Shown here piece after piece: positions 22,794 through 34,800 of a stretch of DNA of 64,000 nt. Origin of the DNA: Parastagonospora avenae f. sp. tritici 18332-5 (Eukaryota > Ascomycota > Dothideomycetes > Pleosporales > Phaeosphaeriaceae); assembly GCA_022559985.1 (NCBI GenBank), contig JAFJTR010000007.1, positions 248,001 through 312,000 of the forward strand, in the 5' to 3' direction. Each line of letters starts with the position of its first letter. The stretch's first letter is position 1. The notes beneath the pieces were generated by a model. That model made no database searches, was not told the DNA's origin, and saw nothing but the letters and a program-made list of their open reading frames with translations. A program made the position numbers and the translations under genes.

Positions 22794-23876
22794 GCATCGG
22801 CATCGTCTCAGCACGTTCAAATCGATGAACCCGATGATAAGAATCCTACAGACAGTCGGCTGAACGAAGACTACGGCCAAGAGACAGATGTTATACGTAA
22901 AATTTCTGACATGGCAAGAGCTGAGCCGCCCTGTTCTGAGAGCGGCTGTGCAAAGACATTCAATTCGGAGCAGAGGCCTCAAATGTTATCGCCGAAGTCA
23001 GTTGGCCTGAGTAGTCTGAAGGTCGTGTACAATCCAGCAAATAAAGGCCCGAGCGATTCGAAGTTCATTCATACTCTAGCAAGTAATGGTCTGAGCCATC
23101 CCAATGCCGTATATACACGAAAATATAGGTGTATCGTTTCCGGAGCTGGAGGAGAATGGAAGGATTCCATCTCAACGCTTTCAACGCACGTCGTATCGCC
23201 AAATCGGATATCTGCGCCCGAGATGCACAAAGAACAAGTCTTGAGAATACAGCAGCGGGGAGATCATGGTAAAATACAGGAAGCTGATTAGAAGAGCTTA
23301 TATCAAGGTGAAGACCGGACCGAAAGGTCATCTCATACAATGAGTGCATTTTGTCTTGCGGCTAAGCACAGCTTGCCCGAGACGAAACCAGATCAGGGAA
23401 TGAGTACATCAGACCGGCCAAACGGTGCAAAGACGCGCAAAACTGGAGGGATAAGTGCGTCGAATCACGATCGCAGCACTACGATAAGGCCACGCACGGG
23501 GAGAGTGAAGGATGTCCAAGTCGATAACCCGCCATATATAGTATGGCGCAGCCTATTCGGGAAGAAGAAAAACCAAGACTCGGATCCCACGCGGTGGGAA
23601 GGCAATATAAAGGCACTCATAACAAGACAAGGCAATGGACAGGGCGTACCATATCCTCTACATAAACGCAGCCCGCCTGGGGACGAAAACAAAGCTTCCA
23701 GTACATCGCAACGGCAAAATCCTCACAAGACAAGCGCAACTATACGAAGGGCATCAAGTCGTAATATCCAGACTACAAAATCGGTGCCTATGAGAGAAAC
23801 TGGAACTAGCGGCAGAATCCTTCCTGACACTTACAAATTTCGGTCATTTCGTAGTTCTCCCAGTCCAGGTACATAG
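22794..23876 (+). pseudogene. In-frame 3' continuation of the orphan gene beyond its stop
   Basis: From 22794 to the stop at 23874-23876 the frame of exon 2 stays open except for TAG at 23289-23291. The composition (Ser/Asn/Lys-rich, e.g. KTSATIRRASSRNIQTTK) resembles the upstream product. Both stops (GAT-TAA-GCA and GAT-TAG-AAG) would be Gln codons after one T to C change in a CpA context. The simplest view is a formerly longer protein of about 1400 aa truncated by two nonsense changes. An unseen intron or a separate gene starting at 23340 are alternatives. Confidence 0.4.
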
Positions 23877-24436
23877 TCTCAGAGTTTCAGCGTTCTGCTT
23901 CCGCAAAATTGCGACGGTTCCTGCCCTTCTGCCTTTTCGTATCGTTGCATGGAGCATAGAGCATAGAACATTGTATAATTGTGTATCGTAGTCTTGGCCA
24001 AAGCCGTCGATTATCCCGATCGTCGCATGTCGTCGTCTTCGAGATGCGGACCTTCTTGTTGGCCGCAACGATTCGTGCTCACTTTGCTCAACGCCAGATT
24101 TCCACAGCTTGTGTAGCATACCGACGTCAGTAAAACGATAGGCCTATAAGAGCGTCGTAAACGGCGCCTCGGGCATTTACAGTATCTTGCGACCCATTCA
24201 TTCATCCTGAAAAAGGCCCCGTTGCAGGACACCAGAACGTGCGGTCTACGAGAGCAGCCACGTCGAGCAAAGCAGTACAATCATCACTTGATCCTCGGAG
24301 ACAAGTGCACTAACATGGCGTTATCGCGCATTACACGCTGACATCTCGATCGTGAGTCTATTCTATCCAGTGACCTACTACGTCGTATGCAAGCACCAAA
24401 CCCAGCGCCACAAATGCATCAAAGCCTCCCTTTTGC
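23877..24436. other. Spacer between convergent orphan gene and Old Yellow Enzyme gene
   Basis: About 560 bp holding the 3' ends of two convergent genes. Short ORFs on the minus strand have no motif. Nothing further seen. Confidence 0.5.
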
Positions 24437-25778
24437 CTACGCAGCCACCTTCTGCTCATAGAACGGATAATCAATATACCCCTTCTCCGGCGGATCAGCC
24501 CCGTAAAACGTATCGCGATCATACGCATTCAACTCCAAACCCTCGGCCAGCCTCTTTGGCAAATCAGGGTTTGCAATGAACCAGCGCCCAAAGATGATCA
24601 GATCGGCATCGCCAGATTCAACCTTGGGCGCGGCATTGTCGCGGTTGAAGCCGCCGGCTGCAATGAACTTGACGCCGCCTTTGGCAAGAATTTGGCGGAA
24701 TTTGGTGAGGCTGTTGCCCCCTTTGGCTTTCACGGTGGCTTCGGCTTCGACGCCTGCGCTGCTGGTGTAGGCGGCCAGAGCGTCCATTTTGGCTTGTTCG
24801 TCGAGGACTTCGTCGAAGCGGGGCTCGACCCTATGTGTTTGTTAGTCGAGGTTGATGTGAAGGAGAATGTGGCAGGCTTACATGTGAACGTATGCAGGTC
24901 GCACATCTTGTGGCAGTGAAGCGATCTTATTGCACAAGTACTCCCAGTGTGCATTTGGATTGCTGTCCTTGGTGTTCTGGAAGTAATTGTACGGACTGAG
25001 TCGGATACCAACGCGATCCGCGCCGATCTGTTTCGCGCACTCTTGGATGACTTCGAGAGGGAAGCGGCTTCGTCCTTCGATTGAGCCGCCGTACGCATCT
25101 GTTCGCTTGTTGACGTTGTCGTGGAGGAATTGGTCGAGTAGGTATCCGTTCGCACCGTGGATCTCGATACCATCGAAGCCAGCTGAGCGCGCCTTCTTTG
25201 CTGCTTCACCCCATGCTTTGACAAGGCCTTGGATCTCGTCGATGGTCAATGGCTTTGGTAGGTGGTCCGCGCAGGCTACGCCATCGAGCCAGCTGCCTTC
25301 CATGGGAACGTCGCTCGAACTGACGGTTGGCGCACCAGCACGGAAGGATGGCGGCGAGGCACGTCCCGTATGCCAGAGCTGGCAAAAGATGTATCCACCT
25401 TTTGCGTGTACGGCATCAGTGACCTTTTTCCAGCCCGCTAATTGCGAGTCTGAGAAGACACCTGGGCAGCCAGGGTAGCCACTGGCCTGGTTTTGTCAGT
25501 AAACCTCTTTGCTCACTCTGGAACCGGATTCATACGTAGTGGGAGATGTCCGTCGCTTCGGTCAACTGTAAACCGCCCTTGGACGCGCGTTGCTCGTAGT
25601 ACTTGACATGCAAGTCTTTCGGCACGAAAACACCATCGCTCTCCTTAACCGCTCGCATACGTGTTAAAGGTGCCTGTACAACTCTGTGTTCTAGATTCAG
25701 TGCTCCCAGCTTAAACGGCGAGAAAAGAGCCGTTTCTTTCAGCGGCTGGAAGCCTGATGGTGAGTCTGCTTTGGGCAT
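24437..25778 (-). CDS. hxnT: NADH:flavin oxidoreductase, Old Yellow Enzyme family (HxnT-like)
   Basis: Three exons: 25778-25536, 25486-24882 and 24830-24437; 413 aa. Introns are 49 and 51 nt with TTTACTGAC and GACTAAC branch sites. The FMN barrel motifs are LFSPFKLGALNLEHRVVQAP, GYIFCQLWHTGRASPPSF, the substrate-binding IEIHGANGYLLDQFLHD, TDAYGGSIEGRSRF, and at the end FIAAGGFNRDNA with LIIFGRWFIANPDLP. OYEs reduce activated C=C bonds with NAD(P)H. In the hxn pathway HxnT is the flavin reductase acting on the dihydroxypyridine stage. An upstream in-frame codon would add 31 residues; the ATG at 25778 fits the family length. It diverges from the molybdoenzyme gene, as expected for co-regulated partners. 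Confidence 0.88.
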
Positions 25779-26299
25779 ATTGGCGATGTTTCTTCTGCAA
25801 ATGCTAACTAGAAGATTAGAAGCACAAAAAGAGAACGAGGAAAAAGGTTTCAAAAAATTCGCTGTTAACATTTCTTTCGCCAGGGTCTACTATTGTACCT
25901 GCGCTAATCCTACAGCGGTCCGCATCCTTTCTCGCCAACTCCACGTATGGGAGTGGTACTTGCAGAAATGGGGGAGGGGCATAAGTGACGCGATGAGGGG
26001 CATGACACGTCCACGACGCCCTCAGACGCATGCAATTGCTCTACAGTGTACGAATAGCCAGCCGTATGTAGCGCCACATCAGCTTGCGGGCAGACAAGAG
26101 TGGGGTTTGCAGCGGGATCACGAAGCCGTTGGTGGTATCAGGAGCTGTGGCTTCAGCCGCCCAATCAGCCATGGCATTACGTGAGCAGCGTGATTTGGAT
26201 TAAGATGCTGATGCCGAAGGATCAAAGACGGCGGGTGGACATATCATGTCGAAAAGGTCCGTTTTTGGGGCAGTAATCTTGTAATTGTCTTCGTTGAAG
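25779..26299. promoter_or_regulatory. Bidirectional promoter hxnT-like / hxnS-like
   Basis: A 521-bp non-coding gap between divergent starts. It contains GGGCAGACA at 26088-26096, close to the palindrome half-site of the hxnV/hxnN promoter, and a CCAAT box at about 26160. Shared induction is inferred from layout. Confidence 0.5.
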
Positions 26300-29200
26300 A
26301 TGGCGTTGCCTGTTCCTCCCACCTCGGCAGCGGCGGAGCCACCGCGGGCATATTCCGCTGTTGACGCGCTCACGCCTCTCATCGCGTCGACATACACATC
26401 ACCCGATATCACTTGTTACATTAATGGCAAGAAAACCATAATCAGCAATCCGAATCCCCATTGGACACTACTCGACTATATCCGCGCGCAACCGAATCTC
26501 AAGGGAACGAAGTTGGGATGTGGCGAAGGAGGATGCGGTGCTTGTACTGTTGTGCTGCAGGTGGCAGACAAGCAGTCTGAGAAGCGGAGGATAAAGCATC
26601 TCTCCGTGAACGCTTGTCTGTTTCCGCTGGTCGGTGTTGACGGCAAGCATGTCATCACAATTGAGGGCATCGGAAATGTCCACCGGCCACATCCTCTGCA
26701 GGAGCGAATAGCAAAACTCCATGGAAGTCAATGTGGCTTCTGCACGCCTGGTATCGTCATGTCGCTATATGCCGTAGTACGAAATGCATACAATCCGGAA
26801 ACCCAGAAGTTCCATCTCAGCGCCCGCGAGATTGAAATGGAAGGTCATCTCGACGGGAATCTCTGTAGATGTACGGGATATAAACCGATCTTGAACGCCG
26901 CGAAGACGTTTGTTACGGAAGACCTGAAGGGTCAGCTTGCAGAAGAAGACGATGCTACGACCGTGGATGCAGAAACTTTTGAGAAGGATGTAATCGATAT
27001 GACCAGGAATGGTTGCGCAGGGCCTTCCAAGGTGTCTTGCGGACGACCCGGCGGCTGCTGTCGTGACACGCCATCGGACAGTAGTTCAAACGAAACCAAG
27101 TCAGATGCGTCATCGCCGCCGACTGAGCCGGCCTCAAGCTCCGACGACGAACGCATACCAGAGATTTTTGATGTGAAGAAAGAGCCATCACAAGATCCAG
27201 CGTTAAGTGGAGCCGAGTATGCGAAACCCCTGAAGAGCAAGGAGAGAAAAAGCGCAGCGGAAGATTCCAAGACATCGACATCGTTATCTGAAGCACCTGC
27301 TGAGAGCTCAATCAAAGGCGTGCCAAAGATTGAGTTTAAGGAATATGTGCCAGACACAGAGCTCATCTTCCCTTCGGCACTATGGAAGTACGAGTCACGA
27401 CCACTCTGTTATGGTAACGACAAGAAGATTTGGTTCCGCCCCACAAAGCTAGAGCAGTTGGTTGAGTTGAAAGACGCCTACCCGTCAGCGAAGCTCGTCG
27501 GTGGTGCCAGTGAAGTACAGGTAGAAGTTCGCTTTAAGAACTCGGACTTCGCAGTCTCCGTCTATGTATCAGACATCCCAGAGTTGAGACACACCAAACT
27601 TCCTGCTGAAGCCGAGCTTGAAAACGCAAAAGAACTGGTTGTTGCGGCTAATACACCACTTACAGAGTTAGAGGAAATCTGTAAGACAGTGTACGCGAAA
27701 ATGGGCAAGCGCGCGATGGTCCTCGAAGCCCTGCGGAAACAACTGCGATATTTTGCTGGTCGGCAGATTCGAAACGTTGCCTCGCTTGCTGGAAATATCG
27801 CGACTGCATCGCCAATCTCAGATGCAAATCCTGTGTTACTGGCAGCTGGTGCAACTCTCGAAGCCGTCAACAAGCAAGATGGTACTGTCGATCTCCCAAT
27901 GTCCAAGTTCTTCGTGGCCTACCGAACAACAACACTGCCACCAGATGCTGCGCTGTACCGAATACGGATACCGTTTGCACAGAAAGACTCGCGAGAAGTA
28001 CTGAAAGCATACAAGCAGGCGAAAAGAAAAGATGACGACATTGCCATCGTCACATCTGCATTCCGCGTTCGACTAGATCAAGAAGGTCTTGTCGAAGATG
28101 TCAGTATCGTGTATGGCGGCATGGCTCCAACAACCAAGGAGTCAATCAAGACACAAAGTGCTCTACTGGGCAAGCGATGGTTTCACTCCGAGACATTGGA
28201 CGCTGCCTTGTCAGCACTGCTCGAGGACTACGATATACCTTATGGAGTTCCTGGTGGCATGGCAGATTACCGCAAAACGCTAACACTCTCGCTCTTCTTC
28301 CGCTTCTGGCACGAATCAGCAGTCGAGCTCGGTCTCGGAAATGTGGATGAGCAGGTAGTAGAAGAGATACATCGAGGCTTATCAAGCGGTATGCGCGACG
28401 ATTACAACCCTTACGAACAACGCGTTGTTGGTAAGCAAGTCGCGCATCTGTCTGCTCTCAAGCAATGTACAGGTGAGGCGGAATATGTCGACGACATGCC
28501 ACGCATGGATCGCGAGCTCTTCGGTGGACTCGTCATGTCAAGCAAAGCTCACGCAAAGATTGTCAGTGTTGATTGGGAGCCTGCTTTGGAAATGCCAGGT
28601 GTTGTGGGATATATCGATAAGAACAGCATTGGCGCCGATGTCAATATCTGGGGATCGATCAAGAAGGACGAACCGTTTTTTGCGGAAGACAAAGTACTTT
28701 GCCACGGCATGGTCATTGGCATGGTTTACGCCGATACTGCACTCGAAGCGCAGGCTGCTGCAAAAGCTGTGAAGGTAGAGTACGAGGTCTTGCCGCCCAT
28801 CCTTACGATCGACGAGGCTGTTGCTGCGGATAGCTTCTTCCAACATGGAAAATTTTTGCGAAAGGGTCTTGCTATCAACGACAAGATGGAGGAGGCTTTC
28901 ACCAAGTGTGACCGAATATTTGAGGGCGTCTCCAGACTTGGTGGTCAGGAGCACTTCTACCTTGAAACGAACGCTGCACTATCAATACCTTCTACCGAAG
29001 ATGGCGCCATGGAAGTATGGTCTTCGACGCAAAACACAATGGAAACACAAGAATTCGTGAGTGCGGTCCTGGGCGTCCCCAGCAACCGCATCAATGCACG
29101 GGTAAAACGCATGGGAGGCGGCTTCGGTGGCAAAGAGTCTCGCAGTGTACCTTTCGCGGTTTACACTGCCCTTGCAGCGCGAAAGGAGAGGAGACCAGTC

Positions 29201-30821
29201 CGGTTGATGCTCAATCGCGATGAAGACATGCTTCTTAGTGGCCAACGGCATCCATTCCAGGCACGATGGAAGGTCGGTGTCACGAAAGAAGGCAAACTGT
29301 TAGCACTTGAGGCAGATGTATACAACAATGGCGGCTTCTCACAAGATATGAGTGGTGCAGTCATGGATCGCTGCCTTACCCACCTGGACAACTCATATGA
29401 ATGTCCTAACACATTCTTCAAGGGATATGTCTGCAGAACAAACACTCATAGCAACACCGCGTATCGTGGCTTTGGAGCACCACAGGGAATGTACTTCTCC
29501 GAAACTATCATGTACAATATCGCAGAAGGACTTGGCATCGACGTTGACGAGCTTCGCCAACGCAATCTCTACAAACCTGGCGAACATACTCCGTTCTTCC
29601 AGAAGATTGACGAGGACTGGCACTTGCCAATGCTTTTATATCAGCTTGCCAAATCATCGGAGTACGAGAGGAGAAAGGCTGCAATTAAAGAGTTCAATGC
29701 GAAGAACCGGTGGAAGAAGCGAGGCACTTGTCTCATCCCATGCAAGTTCGGTCTTAGCTTTGCGACAGCACTACATCTGAACCAGGCTGGAGCTTACGTC
29801 AAGATCTACCACGATGGTAGCGTGCTACTTCATCATGGAGGCACTGAGATGGGTCAAGGCCTATACACTAAGATGTGTCAAATCGCCGCACAAGAACTCG
29901 GCACACCGCTTGACGCCATATATACGCAGGACAGCCAGACATATCAGATCGCTAACGCATCGCCTACTGCTGCATCTTCAGGCTCTGATCTTAACGGTAT
30001 GGCAGTCAAGAATGCTTGTGACCAGATCAACGAACGCCTAGCGCCCTATCGCGAGAAGCTGGGTAAAGGTGCTCCGCTGAAAGCGCTCGCGCACGCCGCC
30101 TATCTTGACCGTGTCAATCTCGCTGCCAACGGGTTCTGGAAAATGCCTAAAGTCGGATACACATGGGGCGACACAAACTGGGAGACCGTGAAGCCAATGT
30201 ACTACTATTGGACGCAGGGTGCCGCTACTTCGGAAGTGGAGGTCGACCTACTTACTGGCGACCATACCGTCCTTCGCTCCGATATTATGATGGTAAGCCA
30301 GATCATCCCTCTTCCCAATATGACATGCTAACACTAAACAGGACGTCGGCAACTCCATCAACCCCGCCATCGACTACGGCCAAATCGAAGGCGCCTTCGT
30401 CCAAGGCCAAGGCCTCTTCACTCTTGAAGAAACCCTCTGGACGCGCGACGGCCAACTCTTTACCCGCGGCCCTGGAACCTACAAAATCCCCGGCTTCTCC
30501 GACATCCCACAGATCTTCAACGCCACGTTGCTCCGACACGACAACGACGGCAAGCCGCTGAGTTGGAACCACCTGAGGAGTGTGCAGAGTAGCAAGGGTA
30601 TTGGTGAGCCGCCGCTGTTCTTAGGCTCAACGGTGTTCTTTGCGTTGAGGGAGGCGTTGAGGGCGGCGAGGGAGATGAATGGGAAGGGAGGGGTGGGCTT
30701 GGTGTTAGATAGTCCGGCGACGGCGGAGAGGTTGAGGTTGGCGGTTGGGGATGATCTGGTGGAGAGGGCGAGGACGAAGAGGAATGATGGGGAGACGAGT
30801 TTCCTGGTCGCAGTTGCATGA
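26300..30821 (+). CDS. hxnS: Xanthine-dehydrogenase-family molybdoenzyme, probable nicotinate hydroxylase (HxnS-like)
   Basis: Two exons, 26300-30292 and 30342-30821 (49-nt intron, TGCTAAC branch), 1490 aa. Both 2Fe-2S centres are visible (GCGEGGCGACTV; CGFCTPG with GNLCRCTGYKP), then FAD motifs (KLVGGASEVQVEV, AGNIATASPISDANPV) and Mo-cofactor motifs (GGQEHFYLET, RMGGGFGGKESRS, AYRGFGAPQGM, GGTEMGQGLYTK, GEPPLFLG with the catalytic Glu). It is about 120 residues longer than usual because the linker between the iron-sulfur and FAD domains is a Ser/Glu-rich low-complexity insert. Near the substrate pocket it reads GLSFATALHLNQAG, where mammalian enzymes read SFT. The family contains purine hydroxylase I (HxA) and nicotinate hydroxylase (HxnS). 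Neighbours favour HxnS; a true xanthine dehydrogenase cannot be excluded. Confidence 0.85.
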
Positions 30822-31883
30822 ACATATTTTTACATTTGCATTAGGATATGGTGTTCTAACAGTGTTGCTTCTATACCTAGGTATTTGCTTTTATGGAAAT
30901 GGGCATATACCATGAAACTAAGAAATGGGTCGGCCAGTATACCTTAAACCAAGTTGTCAAATCTATTTACGGAAGGGTAATGACACTTTCAGAATCAAGT
31001 CATCTGATAGTTTACTTTACCATGTGCTTGTAACCTCCAATGTTGTTACGGTGGTTTGGCATCCTCCCTCGGCGCTTCTTGCCGAAAGTTCCGAAATGAC
31101 AAGAGCAACGAGCTGACGCTTCTGACTCCCTACCATCAACTCCCCACTAATTGGCATCCCAATCATGCCGCGCCACAAGCATCACAGTGCCGGTAGACGT
31201 CAGCAACGATAGCAGCGGGCACATCGAGCCTTGTTGCGTGCCGAAATTTACTAACGCTGGTGCCGTTGGTGTGTCAGGCCCACCGCTATCTCCTTGTCGA
31301 CATCAGCCGGCCGGACGCTTTTCTATCGATGCTCGATGTGCATCGTGTGAGTCGAAATGTGGTATTGCGCTTATCTCCCAAAGCCTTTCGGATGGCCTCA
31401 ATCAGGATATCTCAAGCAATTCGCAGGCATCTGATATCGCATCGCTAGCAGCGCTAGAAGATGTTCAACATGACGCAGAACAACTTCTCGAAATCGCAAT
31501 GTGCCTTATGTGGACATTGCACATTAGGCATTTGAATAATATATCACTGGACGCCGAAGATGGACCTATTTCGATTCGCCACGACAGCAGTCGACAAATG
31601 CTTAGAGTACATGGCACCCCCACTCTTGAGATGGCGACCCAAACCATCCCCTAGCGAGTCCCGAGTCACTCTCGCGCCCGAGGATCCACCGAACCCCGCT
31701 TCCTCTGGTGCACCGGCATGAACTACGTGAAATCGGAACATGCGACCTTGATAAGCATGCCTTACTCCGATGCGGCGACATGTGGAGCTTGTCAATCAGA
31801 CTTGGACCCTTCAACCCCCATTAACCATCTTCACGGCCCCCAACCTTCAATTGCCAATCTCATCATCGTTGGTACTATGCGCC
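30822..31883. other. Long spacer upstream of the C2H2 regulator
   Basis: About 1060 bp. An ORF at 31151-31654 lacks an early ATG and any motif, so I do not call it. The right part is promoter and leader of the regulator; in its frame the region from 31770 is open and could add residues. Confidence 0.5.
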
Positions 31884-34800
31884 ATGACTACTATTGAATC
31901 TGACCACGCAAGTCCAATGGCCCGAGGACGAAAGAGAAGGGATGCGCAGGGCAAGAATGATGGCAAGAAATTCATCTGTCAGAACGATGGATGTGGCCGT
32001 ACCTTCACCAGGGCCGAGCATCTGCAGCGTCATCTGCTAAACCATTCGAACGGGGAGTACACTTGCGACAGATGCAGAGCGCACTTTAAGAGAAGGGATC
32101 TTCTTGGTAAGGCAACTATTTCTTCCCTGCATATGCGTAAATCTTCCGTTGCTAGTTTAAGTTTGGTCACTCTGCACGTGTTCTTCGTTAGTATGCGTGG
32201 TCAGATCAAAAGTGGTGCAATGGCCGTACACCGTGTCTCTCCTTTCGCTCCTCCATTGCAGACAACACCGTCGTCACACAAGCCTAGATGTAGAGGGCCG
32301 AGCTTTGATTGCATTGTTGATACATCGGTAAAGCATCGAGTCGAATGCCAATACTCGGAGAGTCCCCCACTTGTACTTTGAGCAATGTTTGCGAGAGGCG
32401 GGTCACTTCGAACACAGCAAAATCTGTATAGCTTCACACTATGATCAAGTCAAGCATGGCTGCTAACTTTTTAATTAGATCGGCACATGACTCGTCATCG
32501 TCAGAAGGATGAGGAAGCTGGAGCCGAAGGCTGTGGCATCTTGAATACTCGAAAGGTACTTTGCCTGTGCATCAACATGGCGAAGACAAATTGCTGACCT
32601 GGTATGATTGCATATTAGCGTATGTGGAAAGACGCCGAAGGCAGAATCGTAACGAAGAAACCGGCTCTACCTTATGACATTCAAAGCCCTCAACGCCCTA
32701 CGCAACCACCAAATCACGACCTGCTTCCTTCATCTATAGATTTCCTGCCCTTTCCCGATCAGCAAGGTGGTGCACCAATATCGCCCCCCATCTCGAACAA
32801 CTCTCATAATCATTCTTGGGACGATCACGACTCAGGTTTAGGAACGCTGTATCCTGCTACTACTCTGGGACCGAACGCGCTGTCGTCTTCAGATTCGTAC
32901 TCGCCCATTGACCAGCAGTTCTGGTCTAATGATCTACCACAACCACAACCTGTGCCAATATTACCCACGGTGTTTGACGATGCGCCCTTCGACGACATCT
33001 TCAACCCGGATACGGCAAGCTCTTTCAACAACCCTTTCACTACGATGAGCAATTATAATTGGCTTTTTGATATGGACTTGTCGAAAGTTGGCGAGGTTCA
33101 GCAATCACTTGAGCATGATGCATTTCCTGCATTCGCATTTGACAACAACAACAGCGTGTCACAGCCAAGTCATGCCTATGATCTACAGCTTGATCACATG
33201 TTGGTCGACAAGGCCTTGTCAACTTCTGGTCAAATTGGGTCTCTCGCTTCTCAGCACACAGGCTCACCTAAGAATCAGTCCCCGTCTGCGACTTTGATCA
33301 CCCCACCCTTGTCCGAAGAGCATCCAACTCAAGCTAGTGATGCGAGACAGGATGCTGGCCATAGCCTTAACCAACCGCAGATTGATAGTACAAGCATCCA
33401 AGCACCTTCAAGACCTCAGCTATCGATTCTACAGGATGGGTTGGACAATATCGAAAGACCAATGTCCATGCTGCAGCCATCGAGAAGTCTACCTATCATC
33501 GATGAACTGGCTCGTGCACAAGTGTTGGATCTGATAGATATAACTCAACCCACCGCACCGGATGGGAGCATCGTCATGCGCGATCATCCACTTCTTACGT
33601 TGACATGTCTGCAAACGTACTGCGACCTTTTCTTCACGCGATTTAATACAGCATACCCACTTGTACACTTGTCGACATTCCACCCATCGGAGGTTGACAC
33701 GCTGCTACTAATCTCCGTTTTGCTGCTTGGCGCTACCTATGGGGAGAAAGATGCACATCAGCTAGCTGTAAGTCAAGCGCTCTCAGTACCACAAATATGC
33801 TGATGTAAACAGGTCTGCATTCACGACAACATCCGACCACAAATTTTCGCCAATGCAGGTTTCTCTGCAAAGCCCGATCTTTGGGTGCTCCAGACCATCC
33901 TTCTTGTCGAGTGCTTCGGCAAGAGCAGGGCTGGCCAGAAGCAACACGATATGTCGCATCTGTTTCACGGCCTACTTATTAATCTCATACGACGTAGCGA
34001 CTGCCAAAGTATACGTCCGCCGATGCTGGAAGATGCAACGGATGACCTGGAGGACGACTGGCGAACCTGGTGCGACGCAGAGCAGAAGAAGAGACTTGCC
34101 TTTTTGTGCTTCATGTGGGACACACAACACGCAGTACTGTTCTGCCAGTCACTTTGCATGTCTGCGTTTGAACTTCGTTCCAACTTACCATGCGACCAAT
34201 CACTGTGGGAAGCCGACTCTGCGGAGACATGGCATCAATTGCGCCAGAAGCAGCCCGCCACACCGCTATTCTTGTCATGTTTGAAGATGTACCTCCACCC
34301 GAATACTGCCACAATCCCGACGAATCTGAATGCGCTTTCACGGTCACTTCTCCTCCATGGACTCATGTCTGTAGCATGGGATATGCAGCGACGCGATCAA
34401 ACTTCCTTGGGTGTCATCGAAGCGAACCCTCTTGGTAACTGGCAAGCTCGCTTAGCAACTTCCTACACAGCATGGTACAAAGACTACGAATCATTTTGTG
34501 CTCAATACATGAAGCAACTACCCTCCACCAATCACACCTTAGCGAAAGAGTTCCAGGTCCTTCGCGCAGCAACCTTAGCACTATATCACGCTGCTCACGT
34601 CCTTTTGCACACACCCTTCCTTGATCTCCAGATCTACGCAGGGGCACGACATATCCTTGGACGCCCAGTAGCGCGCCATGACTATGCCCGATCACAGCGC
34701 GTAGTGAAGAAATGGGTAGCGGAGAACCTGAAAGAAGCTAGCAAAGCTGTCTGGCACGCAGCATCTCTAGTTGCTGATGGCATTGACATTCTCGATGGTG

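Noticed and set aside
22794..23876. Two separate small genes at 22911 and 23340
   Set aside because: Both lie in the same frame as the upstream exon with open sequence between; separate starts are possible but less simple than nonsense truncation.
26300..30821. Calling the molybdoenzyme hxA (purine hydroxylase I) on similarity alone
   Set aside because: Motifs are shared by both enzymes; the neighbours favour the nicotinate enzyme, so hxA is kept only as an alternative.
31151..31654. Plus-strand ORF of 167 codons
   Set aside because: No ATG near its start, no motif, and it lies in the promoter of the regulator.
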